64,000 nt of DNA, taken from contig JALGPY010000008.1 in assembly GCA_023055425.1 (NCBI GenBank), positions 22,789,359 through 22,853,358 on the forward strand. The letters run 5' to 3'. A model generated the notes under the pieces. It saw nothing but the letters and a program-made list of their open reading frames with translations. It was not told the DNA's origin and made no database searches. Both the position numbers and the translations under genes were made by a program. This DNA comes from Linanthus parryae. Taxonomy: Eukaryota; Streptophyta; Magnoliopsida; Ericales; Polemoniaceae. Shown piece by piece: positions 1 through 13,220 of this stretch (position 1 is its first letter; every line of letters begins with the position of its first letter).

Positions 1-381
1 TGCTATTGCCTCTATCTTCTGGCATTGGGAAACTAATGCATGGAGTTACTATTTACAAATTCTCTCCCTGTTTCATGACGCTCTTCCATGTGGAGGGGTT
101 CTCCTAGCAGTGTCCTATTTCTTGACTACATCCTCAGTACTTGAGATTTGTACATTGATAGTTATTAGGAAATGTTATAATGAATCAGTAGAATGAATAA
201 TTTCATCGAGCAGTTTTGATTAGAGTATCAAGAGAGTAGAAAAAATACACCTCACAGCTCATGCAAAATACCTGAAGTTGGAAACCCGCTAATTATTTCC
301 TTGGCTAGATTGCTGTTAAATCACAAAAAATCTGTAGGATGACACTTTTTTTTGTTATTAAGTTCTCGTTTATGATTTCAG
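1..381 (+). other. Intron sequence of the ClpD-type gene
   Basis: AT-rich sequence with no coding similarity before the first recognisable exon. It ends in a polypyrimidine/AG acceptor. A second possible acceptor (TTTCAG) lies 13 bases further on, at 394. It is inferred to be intron because the exon that follows begins inside the chaperone. Confidence 0.6.
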
Positions 382-3300
382 GCTTTGATTTCAGATTAGG
401 AGCAAATGTAAACCACCTGGCAGCTGTGGCTATCTCGAGACTTCAAGGAGAGCTTGCCAAAGATGGCAGAGAACTGCCTTCTGTACCGAAAGGGGCATCT
501 AAAAAGTTATATTCTGGAAAGGGCGTAATTGCTAAATCCTCTGAAAAAGCAAGAGGTAAGAGTTCCTTGCTTTGCTCAAGTGGGTTTTGAAAGGGTATAA
601 GAATGTGGTGTTGCTTACTTGGTTTTACACTCATAATAGCCAAAAGTGCTTTGGAGCAGTTCTGTGTGGATCTGACCACTCGTGCTAGAGATGGACTCAT
701 TGATCCTGTTATTGGCCGGGACACTGAAGTCCAGAGAGTTGTTCAGATACTTTGTCGAAGAACAAAATGTAACCCTATTCTTCTTGGGGAAGCTGGAGTT
801 GGGAAAACAGCCATCGCTGAAGGGCTTGCAGTTAGAATTACGGAAGGGAATGTCCCAATATTCATGTTGGTGTGGTTTCTCCTCCTCAAGTGCAGATAAT
901 GTTACTTTTTTTGTCACAACCATTGGGTTATCTGCATAGTTTATGATTAGTTCTTTTCTCTTTCTTCCTCTATAGGAAAAGCGCATCATGTGTTTAGATA
1001 TTGGTCTACTAATCGCAGGCGCAAAGGAGAGAGGGGAATTAGAGTCACGTGTCACCACATTAATCAAGGATGTTAAGAAGTCAGGTTAATACATTTTATA
1101 ATCACAATATAGCCTGATTTTGATGCATCATACTGAACTTTGTTTGATTAAACTGCAGGGAATATCATTCTTTTCATTGACGAAGTCCATACACTTGTTG
1201 GTTCGGGCACAGTTGGAAGAGGAAACAAAGGGACAGGTCTTGACATTGCAAATCTACTGAAGCCATCTCTAGGGAGGGGTGAATTACAGGTACTGTATCT
1301 CAGATGCTTATTATTCACTTGTATACTACAGGCACCAAGCACGCAGATAGGAGATGACATGACCCAGCGGGCCATTACTATCCATATGTTCTTAACACAT
1401 AGATATATAAGACGTGCTATGTTCGATCAAGTCGCCGCCTATTTATAAGACGCGTAATTTCATGTTATTAAAATTAAAATCCTCGTCATCGACAAAGTAA
1501 ACTAACAAATATTGGGCATCTCGTGATGGTTGTATTCAGATAAATCATAACCCGAAACAGTAGTGCTTTTCTTTTAGTCGAATCAGCACCAACTACCCAA
1601 ATTAGAAGACATATTATTAATAAGGCCCTACACCAACAAATTCTGTTGCTGATGTATCGTGATATAAACTCTATAAACCCACTGCACACGTAATTTATCT
1701 CTTATGCTGCTGAAGTTTTAAAGCAAAAGTACTGTATAACACTAGCTTGGGGAGTAGTGGCTAACTAAGAAAAAGTTTAGATTAATTATAAATGTTATGG
1801 TTGTTGTGGACATCTCTTCTTTCCCAGCACTTAAAGCTAAGATAGAATTCGTTAAGGCTCTGTTTGGAACCTATATTTGGTGCCTCTTACTCCACTGTTA
1901 TGCTTGGAATTGAAAGTGAGAAGGGAAAACAAATTCTTTCTACATTTTTTATTTAAACATTTGATGAATTTAATAGTTTTCATAAATTGATTATAAGCTA
2001 ATAGAGAGGTTCTGGAAATTTATTCTTGGAATAAAGTATTTTCAGTCTGACTTTGTTAGATTTCAAGATGTTACATGGAGCAGGTGGGGTTGTTCATCAT
2101 GAGGTTGTAAACGAGTTTGAGTCTTCTGATTCCAGTGTCCAAAATAGTCTTATTTTTTTAGTAAATGCATTTACTGGGTAACTTGCACCGTGTCACACGC
2201 ATTTTTTCAATATTAGATCTAGGCCGGATTAAAGCAAGAGTACAATCACACACACTCTTTTACGAAGGAAACCAAACCAGTAAGTATACTCTGTAGGCCA
2301 GATTTCTAATTTTTCACATATTGGGCTCAAATCTCATTTATGAAAGGAGTTATTACAAAAATATACTGAACATGTGATATTGATATTTCTGTTTCTTTTG
2401 TAAAAGAACACTAAAACTAATATCTAGGTATTCAGTTCAGATATCTTCAGCGTCCTTCATCAATTCCAAGATCTAAGCTGACTGTAAGGGCGTGTTTGGC
2501 GTAGGCATAAGGAAATGAATGCTATTAGTTCATATGCGTAAAAAAAAAATTATATCCATAGGGTGGGATTGAGTACTAGCCCTTAATATTCTTCCTTGTA
2601 ATGTCTTAAAAAAACAGATTACACATTCCTACCTATAGTATCTAATAATCTCTTACAATCAATACACCCTACTATACCATGGGATCTCCTATGACCTATA
2701 CCCCTATGTATCAATCCCTGCACCAAATGTGCCCAGGGGTTATAGTTGAACATTACCAAAATGCACCAAATCAGCAGCGCTGCTTGCCTTAGAATATTAT
2801 TATTGCTTAAATAACTTAAGTTGAGTTCTCAATGGTCGAAACAGCACTTAGGACTACAAGCTGTCCACCTAGAGCCCTTTCAACTCCAAATACAATGCTC
2901 CTATGCAGAGTGTCTCCTCTGTTAACCTTTTGGGCATGCTATACCTCTAGGCTGCAGTTCGTTTGCTTGACTTCAAGGAACTCGGAGTAAGTTGGGGTGA
3001 ATCACCAATTCTGTGACCTGAAAATTAGAACAGTGTTGTGGTGGAGTACTAAGATCGTGTTGCACAGGGGTTGTCAGGATCGCGACCGGATCGTAGGATG
3101 GTACCTGAGGGCGGGTGGCGATCCGAATCGGTTAGAAAATCGTTTCTGATAGGATCGGTGGGATCGCGCGTAGGATCGGTTACGATCCAACAATTCTACG
3201 ATACTACGATCCTACCTTTTTTCAAAATATATATATATATATATTTATTTTACTTCTCATGGCTTCATCATGCCGCAAATATGTTTATTGAAGTCTAATT

Positions 3301-3953
3301 TTGTAAGCCTAATTTTGAAACTTCAAAGATTGATGTGAAAATTAGCAGGGAGATTGATGTCCTAAATGACCCAAATGATATGTCTCTATGGTATATTAGG
3401 TCTTGAGCTTGTGTATTGAAATTTTATGACATTAAGAACCTGAAAATAAGTCATTTATGTAGTAACAGTATCAATACAAAATTAAAATTACACTTTTGGC
3501 AGGATCTTACGATCCGATCCGATCCTACGATCCTCGATCCTGTGGGCCACTCCACGATCCTACATAGGATCACGATCCTTAAAAACTTCTTGAAGTCTAG
3601 AGCAATAGGAAAATAGGTTTAGTTTTTTGCTTGAAGGTGGTACTTTTCTAATGATCATAACAAGTCAAAGCAAAGAAAATTATCAGCTGCTGAGTCCTGA
3701 AAGTTGGACTTGTGACTGTTCCTGTTTTTATTTTGACCCCATTAGTGAGATTGCTGATGAAGACAGATCTCGGTTGAGCAGAATTCTCTGGGATAAGATC
3801 TCACTGTCTCTGAGATGGCCCCCATGGTGGACTGGATGAATACCAACCTCAACTCTAACAGCTACTTTTTGACTATAGTATCCCAAGGGGAGGTGGAGTT
3901 GACCAGAAGGGGGAGGGGGATTTTTTCTGATCAAAAATGTATTATTGCAAACT

Positions 3954-3998
<45 letters not shown>

Positions 3999-6900
3999 TG
4001 GCCAGGGAAACATAAAATTTCAACAAGGTGATAACAGTAAAAAACAGTGGGAAGTTTCCAGGGAGATCATTCAGAAGATCAATTTCACTTTAGGATAGTA
4101 TTTTTGTGCATCAGGTTGGACCTCTCTCGATTAAATTGGGTATCACAGCTCAAGCATATCCATTTTTGGCCAAAACACTTTGGACAATACTTAGACTGAG
4201 CAAGGCTCTATATAGCATGTATGTGCCAGGGCTAAGATGAGGAGTGATTATTATTAGGTTTGGTAAGGCATATGATCATCGAAAATTGATTTTCTTGAAG
4301 TGTGAAAAAAATAAACTCTGCTACGCCCTGGATGAGCCTCATAATAAATTACATCTCTACTCCAGCAAGCAACTAATGGTGAAGCTTCTGTCATCTTTCA
4401 AACACTGAGGGCAAAAGACAAGTCAAGTAGCACTTCTCGTATCTTCTTCTTTCTTTCTTATGGGAGAGCTACTTTTACGAAGATAGGTACATGAAAACAG
4501 CGATGAGATAACTTCCAGTCTGAGTAGCATCTCCACCCCACCTGTATGCCACCTTGCAGATATATGTGATAATATGCTCTTGTTTGAAGGTCCAGTATTA
4601 GCAATCTATGACAGAAACAATGGACATGCTTTGAGCATCAGCCTGGCATAAGGTTAGTCCTTATAAGTGTGAGCTTCAGTTCTCTGTAAACTTCTAAGCG
4701 GGAGGGGAAGACTGTCTAGCTCCTGGATCCCTTTGACTGCTGAACTAGGGAACGATTAGGCGTTCTTTAATGGGAAGCTCATTAAGTGGGCCATCGTATT
4801 CAGTGGTGGAAAGGATCCTGAGCAAGTTGATTTGGTGGAAAGCTGATGCTAGGCAAACTTCAAATGCCTGAAACCATCTATGTAGAATTCTTACCATGCA
4901 GACAGCCAAGATTCTTCATCTAAATTGAAATAAAGTAGGATAATCCCAACAAAAGGTTCCTCCTTGTACAAAGTAAGAGCATTAGCTTCTATCTAAGTTG
5001 CATGTCTCTCATAATTCAAAGAAAAGAAGCAGCTAAGTTTATTCAAAATGACGTAAACACTAAAAGTTACTCCCTCCGTCCCATTTTGTGTCCACCGTTC
5101 CCAAAATAGGTGTCCAAATTTATGTGTCCACTTGCACGAAAGTAACTACTTTTCTACTTCACTTCCGTTTATACCATTTTTAAAATTCTTACTTCTTCAC
5201 TTCCCAAGAAAAGCACCACATAAGACAAAGTGCAATCTTGTAAGTCTATCAAGTCAAAAGCATCTCCTTAATCCACGTGAAAAGTCAAAGGACACAGAAA
5301 ACGGGGTGGAGGGAGTATGATTCATGTAAGTAAACATGCTTTGAAAGGTTTTATTGCGTTTGTTAACTTTAGGGATCCAGGGAATGAGTCAAGTTTATGG
5401 GCAAGATAGCCCAAATGTATGGTTAAAGATTGACTTCATTGCATTTGTAGCTTAAGTTTCCATTCCCATGACTGCATACTGCCTGATTCTGTTACATCGA
5501 GACCACGACAGTAGAGTGATACCTACAATTCACCACCATGCGTGCAAAAGATAAAAATGCAGTTTCATCGACTTGGAAGGGATGGCGAATGCTAAATGAC
5601 GAGGTGGCATTCGGTCTAAGGTTTTCTATCTCAAGTTATTCAGAAATATAGACATCAGGGTTGGGACTAACCAAAGGAGATGTTACTATTGGAGTATTAA
5701 TTAAGAAGTGGCCTAGGGTCACTGAAGTATTGGGTGGATGTAGAGATGCCAATTTCAATAAAAACTGCATCTATTACTGCTGGAGGAATAGTACTGAAAG
5801 GTTTGTCTGCTGCTGGAATCCTGGGCCATCGTGGGATTGAATGCTTAGGATCTTAATTTCAGGCATTCTGAGAAGGGTAGTCTCCTGAAGCGTTGACAGA
5901 GCCGTAATTTGAGACTGGATGTGTAGGCAATGGTGGGTTTGGTGAGCTCTGGTTCCCAGCTTACCTTGAAGATGAAAAATGTGGCCCTCTGAGGTTCTGG
6001 ATAATTTTAATGTGTTATCATTTTTCTGGTTGAAGTCTTTGGCTGATGTATCTGGCGGAAAGGAAATCCTTGTAACACCTCTATCATACTTTTGAGATCT
6101 GCCACTTTCAATTTTTATGAGATAGAAAATCCTTGTAACCAGTGGAAGATCATTTATCTGCTGATAATGGGGACTAGTGCACCACCTATGAGATCCAGGT
6201 AACACGCCTTATCATGCCTTCAGGAAGTTAGAATGGCTAATGACTTCAGCTCTTTAGTGAAGATTATTTTTGCTATTACTTTAAGTAAAAGGCTACCAGA
6301 AGCTAACCGAGGGACTAAGGGATAATGTTTAAGGCGATCTCAATTATTTGTTGTCCATGACAGCTTTGGTGGTCTTGCTAGCCTTCATTGATATTCGTTT
6401 TGGTGCACATGAACCTAGAACTATACCAAAGTTATTACAGAGGAAGAGTGGAAATATTGTGCAAAAGCTATCATCAGTGGGTTTGTGGGGAAATTTATTG
6501 AAGCAAATTAGAAAGAGGTAAGAGTGCCAGGTTTTTGAATAAGGAAACAATTATGCAAATATTTTGTTGACAGGGTAAACCTTATTTTTAACAACCAGAT
6601 AGACAGCTTAAGAACATCGAGACAAGTTACTTGTGTATGCAGATGGATGTTCATTTGTCTTGATTTCGAGCATCCTTAGGGCGAGGCCAGTGTATTTATG
6701 TTCTTGGATGTAAAAAAAAAAAAAAAAAGCATTTTCTTTCACTTTGAACAATCCCTTTGTTAACTTCACAAAGTCGAACAACTGAAAAAGTACTTCTAGT
6801 TTGGATGGTTCAATATGTGGTGACTTTTGGCTTAAGGTCTTTAATTTCTGAAAGTGTACACTTTGTTTATTTTGATTTTTAGTTTGTTATATGCCTATGT

Positions 6901-9900
6901 GAGCACTTTTTACATGATATCTTATGACCATTTCCAGTTGGTTTTATTGATATCGCAAAGTTTTAATCAAAATAGATAAGTTGTGCAATATTTTATTCAT
7001 TATAATTTAACTATATGCAGTGCATTGCTTCCACAACTATGGGTGAATATAGGACACATTTCGAGAAGGATAAAGCATTAGCACGGAGATTCCAACCTGT
7101 AATAGTTCATGAACCAAGTCAGGTAGCAACGTCACCTTTCTCCAATGTAAATTACTCCCGTTACTAAGTGTGTCATATAACCAAATTTTATGCTCGTTAT
7201 TTGTAAAAAAGGACAGGAGGATGCAGTTAGAATACTTCTGGGTTTGCGCGAGAAATATGAGGCCCATCACAAATGTAAATACACATTAGAGGCCTTGAAT
7301 GCTGCTGTTGAGCTCTCAGCCAGGTATATTCCTGATCGACATCTTCCTGACAAGGCTATTGATCTCATCGATGAGGCTGGAAGTAAGGCTCGTATGGAAT
7401 CATACAAAAGGAGAAAGCAAAAAGAAATTTGTGTGCTTGCAAAGTCACCAGACGCTTACTGGCAAGAGATTAGAGCAGTTCAGTCCATGCATGAAGAGGT
7501 AATGACTCGAGTATAGTGAGTTAACTATATTAACTTACATGCTAATAGAACTATGTGTACTTAAATGATTACAGATCCTTGCCGGTAAATTGAATAGCGG
7601 TGATACTTCTTTGAGCGGCGACAGCAGACTTCCAGATACCTCTTTGTTTGATTCATCTAGTGATAATGAGTATGTTTGTTGACTTTGAATGATGCATACA
7701 CAACCAGACATGAGTTGCTGTCTGATGATGCTAATAGCTATGTTTGATTTCAGACCTGTGATGGTTGGATCCGAAGAAATAGCAGCAGTGGCTTCACTTT
7801 GGTCAGGGATTCCAGTTCAGCAGCTCACTACTGATGAAAGGATACTTTTGGTGGGACTTGATGAGCAGCTTAAGAAGCGGGTAATTGGTCAGGACGAAGC
7901 AGTTGCTGCAATTAGTCGAGCTGTTAAAAGATCACGGGTTGGCCTCAAAGACCCTAAGAGGCCAATTGCTACGCTGCTATTTTGTGGTCCTACTGGAGTT
8001 GGCAAAACCGAGTTGACAAAAGCTTTAGCGGATAGCTATTTTGGCTCGGTTAGTCAATTGAAATGCCATGTTTTGGCAAGCTAAATTCCTTTCTAACTTC
8101 AACGACTATTTGCTATTCATTAGCATTCTATTCATAGAGTTCTATAGTAACTTTTCACTCACTTGTAGAGCTTGTATCACATAGAAGCAAACACACACTG
8201 TTCATCATTTTTTTGGTCCCAGCAGAGTAACTTTTGGTGAAATTTTATACCTAGTTAATGAGCTTTCAGCTCATATGAAATCACCGGACTTTCATAAGCA
8301 AACAGTAGCATTCCTTACCACATTGGTATCTTTGTTCTAATGCATTTCTTGGATATATTGTATTTAACACAAGACACCATAACGTTCCTTCTTGGATTTT
8401 ATCATACTAATGCATTCTTATATGAACTTTGTTTGATATGATGCCTACCTTGGATGCCAAATACAGTTTCATATTTGGTATCAATCTTGGGCCATGAGCC
8501 ATGCTTAATATGTTAATCTTCTTTCCCAATTATAGACTTCAACCATCATAGGAGTAATAGATACTTATGTATGAGGCTTCATGGAGATCTTCTTAACCCT
8601 TGTTATGTTCTAACAGGAGGCTAACATGCTCAGACTGGACATGAGCGAATACATGGAACGACATACTGTCAGCAAATTAATAGGCTCTCCACCAGGTTAT
8701 GTAGGTTATGGAGAAGGGGGAACTCTCACAGAAGCTATAAGAAAACGACCATTTACCGTTGTCTTGCTTGATGAAATAGAAAAAGCTCATCCAGATATTT
8801 TTAATATCCTCCTCCAAATATTTGAAGATGGTCACTTAACAGATTCTCGGGTTTGTATCTGTAACATCCTGTTCAAATATACTTACAAAATTCGCTTTCT
8901 ATTGCTCAGATAATTGATCAGTAACCATGACTAAAAAAAATTCTGATTCGATTATGTTGTTTGACATAGGGTCGAAGAGTGTCTTTTAAGAATGCATTAC
9001 TGGTGATGACTTCCAATGTGGGTTCTACGGCCATTGCAAAGGGTAGGCACAATTCCATCGGTTTCTTGCTCACAGATGAGAAGTCAGCTTCTTATGCTGG
9101 ATTAAAAGCATTGGTAATGGAAGAACTCAAGGCCTATTTCCGCCCAGAGTTGCTTAATAGGATGGATGAAGTAGTAGTGTTTCGTGCCCTGGAGAAGGCT
9201 CAGGTTAGTCTCTTTCTGTGACTGATTACTAGTTGATTGTTTCAGTGGTTCATGACAAATAGTAATTGACTTAATTCTTAATTGCACCCATCTCCCCCCA
9301 AGGTTTCTGGCAACCATCAGTAGCTTCCTCGCGTTCCAAATTCACACTGGAATAGCCTTAGGTTTGGGTTTCTCACTACTGAATTGCCCTAAGCCACCAT
9401 AAAGTGGTAAAAGAAGATGCCAGACTTGATCTTATGGTCGGAAATTCAGATCGACAGATCACACCCACTGTTCTTCTCCTTAGTTCAACCTTACCTACCC
9501 AAGTGTTGTATGGTCTACTACAAGAATATGTGAGTGTATCGAGCTTTCTCTTGCAAATGAAATCCGTTCATCTAAAATTTGAATTAAGCCCCCACCATGC
9601 CATACATCCTCCGCAATAAATAACAACTAGTATGGTCCATTACATGAGGGAAGTTTGTTCTGCAGGGAAGGGGGGGTGGGGGAGGAGCCTAAGCAATGCA
9701 ATGGCGTAGTGAGGATGATAATCATGTGACACTAAGAGCATCCACAAGAGTATTATGCTCAAGTTAGCTAAATTTTAGTTTAAACTTGATTCTTTATTTT
9801 AGCAAAAGATAGATTTGCTCCAGTAGTGATGTACCAATATTGTCTAAAACTAAACTAATATAAAATAAAATATAAGTGGCTATGATATGTTGACTCTCCA

Positions 9901-10807
9901 CATCCAGCTAGAAAGAAATTAGGAGACTAAAATAGCATTTGGTTTAACTAGTCCACTGCAGAGTGTACTTTTCCAAATTGACTTGCTATTTTTAGTAATA
10001 ACTTCTATTTGAATAGTTTACTGTGGATGCTCTAAGAGCATCTCCCACCGGTGCTCTTAGAGCTGCAAGAATTGTGTTGCAAAGGGGGTAGCTAATAAAC
10101 CCGTGCCCATGTGATCACACTACTCTCCAAAGTCTCCAAATTAATCGGACACAACCCCTTGAACCCCATATGAGGCCTTTATTGGCTACTTCGCCTAGTC
10201 TCTCCACGGAATGGGAAGAAAAAAAAAACAGCCAAGGTGACCTCCAGCACCTCCTTCTACCAGAATAACTCATGTCTGACAACAGGTTTATAACTTTACC
10301 AGTTTCTTTGTGGACTTAGGAGCAGCAAGTGAATACTGTGTTCTGGCACATGTCGCATGAGTTGTTACACTAGTGGGCCAACAGAAGCTCTAAATATACA
10401 TATTAGGAATTTTTGAATCACTGATCTGTGTGGAGTATCGCGTTTCAAACATAGACTGTGCTCTGACTTGGCTTTTGCATTCACCGCCTCAGATACTCGA
10501 GATATTGAACCTGATGCTGCTGGAGGTGAGAGCAAGACTAGCATCTGCTATTGGAGTTAAGCTACTGGTGTCTGAAACCACTATGAATCTCATATCTGAA
10601 AGAGGTTTTGATCGTGGTTACGGTGCTCGGCCTCTTAGGAGGGCGGTTACCAACATAATTGAAGATCCTCTGAGCGAAGCATTTCTCTCTGGACATTACA
10701 AGCCTGGTGATACGGCTCTGGTTGATTTGGATAATACTGGGAACCCAGTTGTCACTAACCTTTCGAGTCACAACATATCCTTAGCAGACACGACACCATT
10801 CATTTAG
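382..10807 (+). CDS. CLPD: ClpD/ERD1-type chloroplast Hsp100 ATPase (3' part of gene)
   Basis: This is an AAA+ unfoldase of the plastid stroma that would feed substrates to the Clp protease; ClpD (ERD1) is drought- and senescence-induced in Arabidopsis. Exons read here: 382 (or 395)-555, 640-869, 976-1084, 1159-1289, 7021-7122, 7217-7498, 7575-7669, 7754-8048, 8617-8850, 8970-9203 and 10493-10807, all with GT-AG junctions and matching phase, about 730 codons. The first ATPase domain shows Walker A GEAGVGKT (787-810) and Walker B ILFIDEVH. The second shows GPTGVGKT, the pore loop [13 protein letters not shown], Walker [14 protein letters not shown], the arginine-finger region [11 protein letters not shown] and the C-terminal sensor GYGARPLRR. 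The wording at [20 protein letters not shown] and the acidic, poorly conserved linker (7575-7669) fit ClpD better than ClpC. The N-terminal Clp repeats and transit peptide lie upstream of the window. No frame break is seen. A 5.7-kb intron separates exons 4 and 5. Confidence 0.93.
2487..2741. mobile_element. hAT-like MITE
   Basis: Imperfect terminal inverted repeats: GGGCGTGTTTGGCGTAGG at the left, and the reverse complement of CACCAAATGTGCCC at the right. This is typical of short non-autonomous plant hAT elements. No clean 8-bp target duplication was found, so the edges are approximate. Confidence 0.45.
3078..3580. repeat. GATCC/GGATC-rich inverted repeat block
   Basis: Two clusters, at 3078-3205 (GGATCG, GATCGTAGGAT) and 3500-3578 (GATCCTACGATCC), are built from the same short word in opposite orientations around an AT-rich middle containing (AT)n. 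This resembles the subterminal repeats of a non-autonomous hAT-type element, as seen in the elements at 13519 and 44678. No target duplication was resolved. Confidence 0.45.
3957..3994. repeat. (AT)n microsatellite
   Basis: Uninterrupted AT dinucleotide run within the ClpD intron. A shorter run lies at 3226-3245. Confidence 0.9.
5070..5316. mobile_element. Stowaway-type MITE (Tc1/mariner superfamily)
   Basis: The left end CTCCCTCCGTCCC and the right end GGGGTGGAGGGAG are inverted copies, directly flanked by TA at 5068-5069 and 5317-5318, the target duplication expected for Tc1/mariner MITEs. The 247-bp length is usual and there is no coding capacity. Confidence 0.88.
9736..10032. mobile_element. 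PIF/Harbinger (Tourist-like) MITE, copy 1
   Basis: Ends GAGCATCCACA and TGTGGATGCTC are inverted repeats flanked by TAA at 9733-9735 and 10033-10035, matching the 3-bp TWA target of PIF/Harbinger elements. It sits in the last ClpD intron. The interior (around 9890-9950) matches a second copy near 22.0 kb. A remnant GAGCATC...GGTGCTC lies just downstream at 10036-10060. Confidence 0.8.
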
Positions 10808-11690
10808 CTGATTAATCAAAACAATTCTTAATGTAAATTTGAAAGTGTATAGTGTATATGGATGTATATTCTGATTTGTATAGTGTAAGTAAAATTCATC
10901 ATTTATAGAATGGATAGCTAAGAATACTCCTGGTATTCTTTGTCCGACAATTGTAGACCTGGCACAATGGTATGTTACTTGACCATTTTACTGTTTATAA
11001 CGGGTTCTCTTATCTATTTCATAAATAGGCACGGAGTAGATTAGACCATTTTGAATCCATTATATAATAGGATGAGTTGGTTTTTATCCAATAACCCAAC
11101 ACGGCCCGAATAAAAAATCCTCGCATCCGTACTTTGAAGAACTTTCAGTTACTTGAAAATTTTATTTTTCCGAATACGATGTGACACAGGAAGATATATA
11201 GAATTAAGTAGAATAGTCTATATGACTGCTAGCAGTCAGTACTAATTAATAATACTTTACACTGAATAAATGAAATCTCTAATAAGGGTGGTTCAGATTA
11301 TCAATTATGGACCAAAAGATGTCTCATAATGCCTTAGAATCATGTCTTTCACAACTTCTCTAGATTTTATCTTCTGACTATTGAGTAAAAAAATAAACTA
11401 TAAATAAGATAGACTTCTGGGAAAATCCCTATTCTCCGAATTTCTGAATCGTCGAATAAGGTAGTTTTCTCAATTTTGTAGTAGCCTGCATGATTAGGCA
11501 ATAGATATGGATTAACAGCCTAAAATGCATACAACAGTTTCCTCAACAATATTTGCAAGCCTAAAATCTCAACAATTGTGGAAAGCCAGCCATATTTGAA
11601 GAAATTTCAATGACTGAAATTTCGATAAATCAGTACCTGCTCCATGTCGGTAGGTGTCGCCAACTAAATAAGTACCTCTGGAGAAAAGCC
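10808..11690 (-). pseudogene. Decayed copy of the U2A' gene 3' region
   Basis: From the ClpD stop codon onward this stretch is colinear with 38745-40690. It matches in three blocks: the ClpD 3' flank (TGATTAA...CAAAACAATTCTT), a short block near 11020-11090, and 11130-11690, which matches the last intron and the end of coding exon 7 of the U2A' gene at 39737-48828. The exon remnant holds the TACCTGCTCCATGTC junction, then has lost about 115 bp before TCGCCAACTAAA. The 6-nt last coding exon is not found. It is non-coding now. It implies a duplication of the ClpD/U2A' tail-to-tail junction. Confidence 0.75.
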
Positions 11691-11838
11691 AAACAGTATG
11701 CTCAAATAGCTCAACCCTCAATTTAAAACATCATAGTCATTCAACATACAGACGAACGCAACAAGAAGTTATCCTTGAGAAAAAGCGGGGATTTCTATAG
11801 TTATCCTTTCAATTACTTTACAGGCTGCTGAAGCAATT

Positions 11839-12761
11839 TCATAATGTGATTGTGAACTTCAGGTCCATAGCATCGTAAAGTGCATCAAACAACTGCAACA
11901 AAGGTTATTAACTTGGGCAATAGGAACAAAATCAATCTAACGGCCACCAGACGAAGAGAACCTAATCGGATCCTAGAATTTCGTTAAAGTCGAACAAGAC
12001 ACCTAGGATGGGAGGAGTGACTACTAAAGACAGTTTGGATATATATGGTTAATGAAAATCTTCCAAGTTCCAACCATTATGGTCTTTTGAACCTAATTTT
12101 GGAAATCAGTGTATAATAAGTGGAAGCCAGGGCTACTGCATCTCTTACCTTCAAGAAGACGACCCAAGTAATGAATTTAGCAAATCCAACAATACGATAC
12201 CATGGTTTGTGCTTAAACTTAGCCATTACTAACTGCAATAAAAAAAAATACGCAAATCACAGTGCAAAGCATGTCAGATGAGACTATATGACTGAATAAA
12301 TACATAGCAGCGAAAGAGCAAATAAGGCAACAAGCTTGTCTGTCTGAGAATATTACAGGTACACATATTGAGCCATTAACGAATTTGCCTAACAGGTTTA
12401 TATAAATTGATTGCAAGCTTCTCTGATATTGCAAATACTGAAGGGAGGCAGATAAGTTTGATAAGAAGTGTGCTATACCAGAAATCATTTCCAAGCTTTT
12501 ATCAGTTGGGAAGCTGTGTTGCGATGGGTTAAACACTTCCAACAAAGGATGACAGATCCTTGTATTCTTGACACCATTACCAGTCAATTCTCCATAACAT
12601 ATTTCTAAGATTGGAACTTCGGAATCTGAAACCAAATAAAAGAAGATACCAAATAACTAAGTACCAAATAACCAATAAAACTGGGCATACTGACCATAGA
12701 TGATATCTGTCCCAGAATTCATGATACACGGGGCAAGAAGATCCCATTGGTTCAATCGAGC
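11839..12761 (-). CDS. Unidentified small gene, five exons, 5' end not found
   Basis: Minus-strand exons with consistent phases: 12695-12761, 12479-12625, 12394-12437, 12149-12232 and 11839-11892 (stop at 11839-11841), 132 codons in all. Readable pieces include LNQWDLLAPCIMNSGTDIIY, SEVPILEICYGELTGNG, HPLLEVFNPSQHSFPTDKSL, SEKLAINLYKPLVMAKFKHK and WYRIVGFAKFITWVVFLK. The last is hydrophobic with basic flanks and may be a membrane segment. Junctions look normal (for example AAG|GTAAGAG), and the split codon at 12695/12625 gives a clean join, which supports a real gene. I do not recognise the family. The start codon and upstream exons were not located. The donor at 12394 (CCT|GTTAGG) is the weakest junction. 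It may be intact with 5' exons I missed, or a truncated relic. Confidence 0.5.
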
Positions 12762-13089
12762 CTGCATAACCATGGTAAGATGTCGAGATTAGAATGACGG
12801 GTCTTGCACTAATGATTACCACGAATAAACGTTATCCTTTGGAATTTTTAATTATATCGAATTTGAAGAGGACACATCCAGAAATGATAAAATGAAACGC
12901 CCGATCATTCTTATTTCTTAGTACATTCCAGGAGAATAGCAAGGTTTTAATACCAACACATGGTTAGATGTGGGCTGCTATATATGACCAATTTCTTTCA
13001 CTGTTTTGGTTCACAGTGCAGGTGTCAAATTATATAGAGCAACTCGTTTTCCACTCGTTAACTATATTCACTTACCTGTGGCACAAAAA

Positions 13090-13220
13090 ACCGGCCGACC
13101 CGACCCCTACTAAGCCCTACCGTCTATTGTTTTAACCAAACACAAGAAAATAATAGCGGATAAAAATTTTCATTCCTTTGTAAAACATCTTACTGCCAAC
13201 TAAACCAGGCTTAATTGTGT
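13090..13220. mobile_element. Fragment of the hAT-like MITE seen at 19279-19681
   Basis: The words ACCAAACACAAGAAAATAAT, TTTGTAAAACATCTTACTGC and the ending CTAAACCAGGC match the right half of the MITE at 19279-19681. The left half is missing. Confidence 0.5.

Larger units (their letters stand above)
1290..7020 (+). other. 5.7-kb ClpD intron carrying repeats
   Basis: No host coding sequence recognised. It holds a hAT-like MITE (2487-2741), a GATCC-rich repeat block (3078-3580), AT microsatellites (3226-3245 and 3957-3994) and a Stowaway MITE (5070-5316). A 143-codon minus-strand ORF at 5774-6205 has no recognisable domain. The exons on either side join in frame (GELQ/CIAST), so the insertions are tolerated as intron. 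Confidence 0.75.

Noticed and set aside
603..899. 98-residue ORF read as a stand-alone protein
   Set aside because: It is an internal ClpD exon with read-through into the intron after FML; the exon ends at 869.
615..1067. 150-residue minus-strand ORF
   Set aside because: Antisense shadow of ClpD exons 2 and 3, with no motif of its own.
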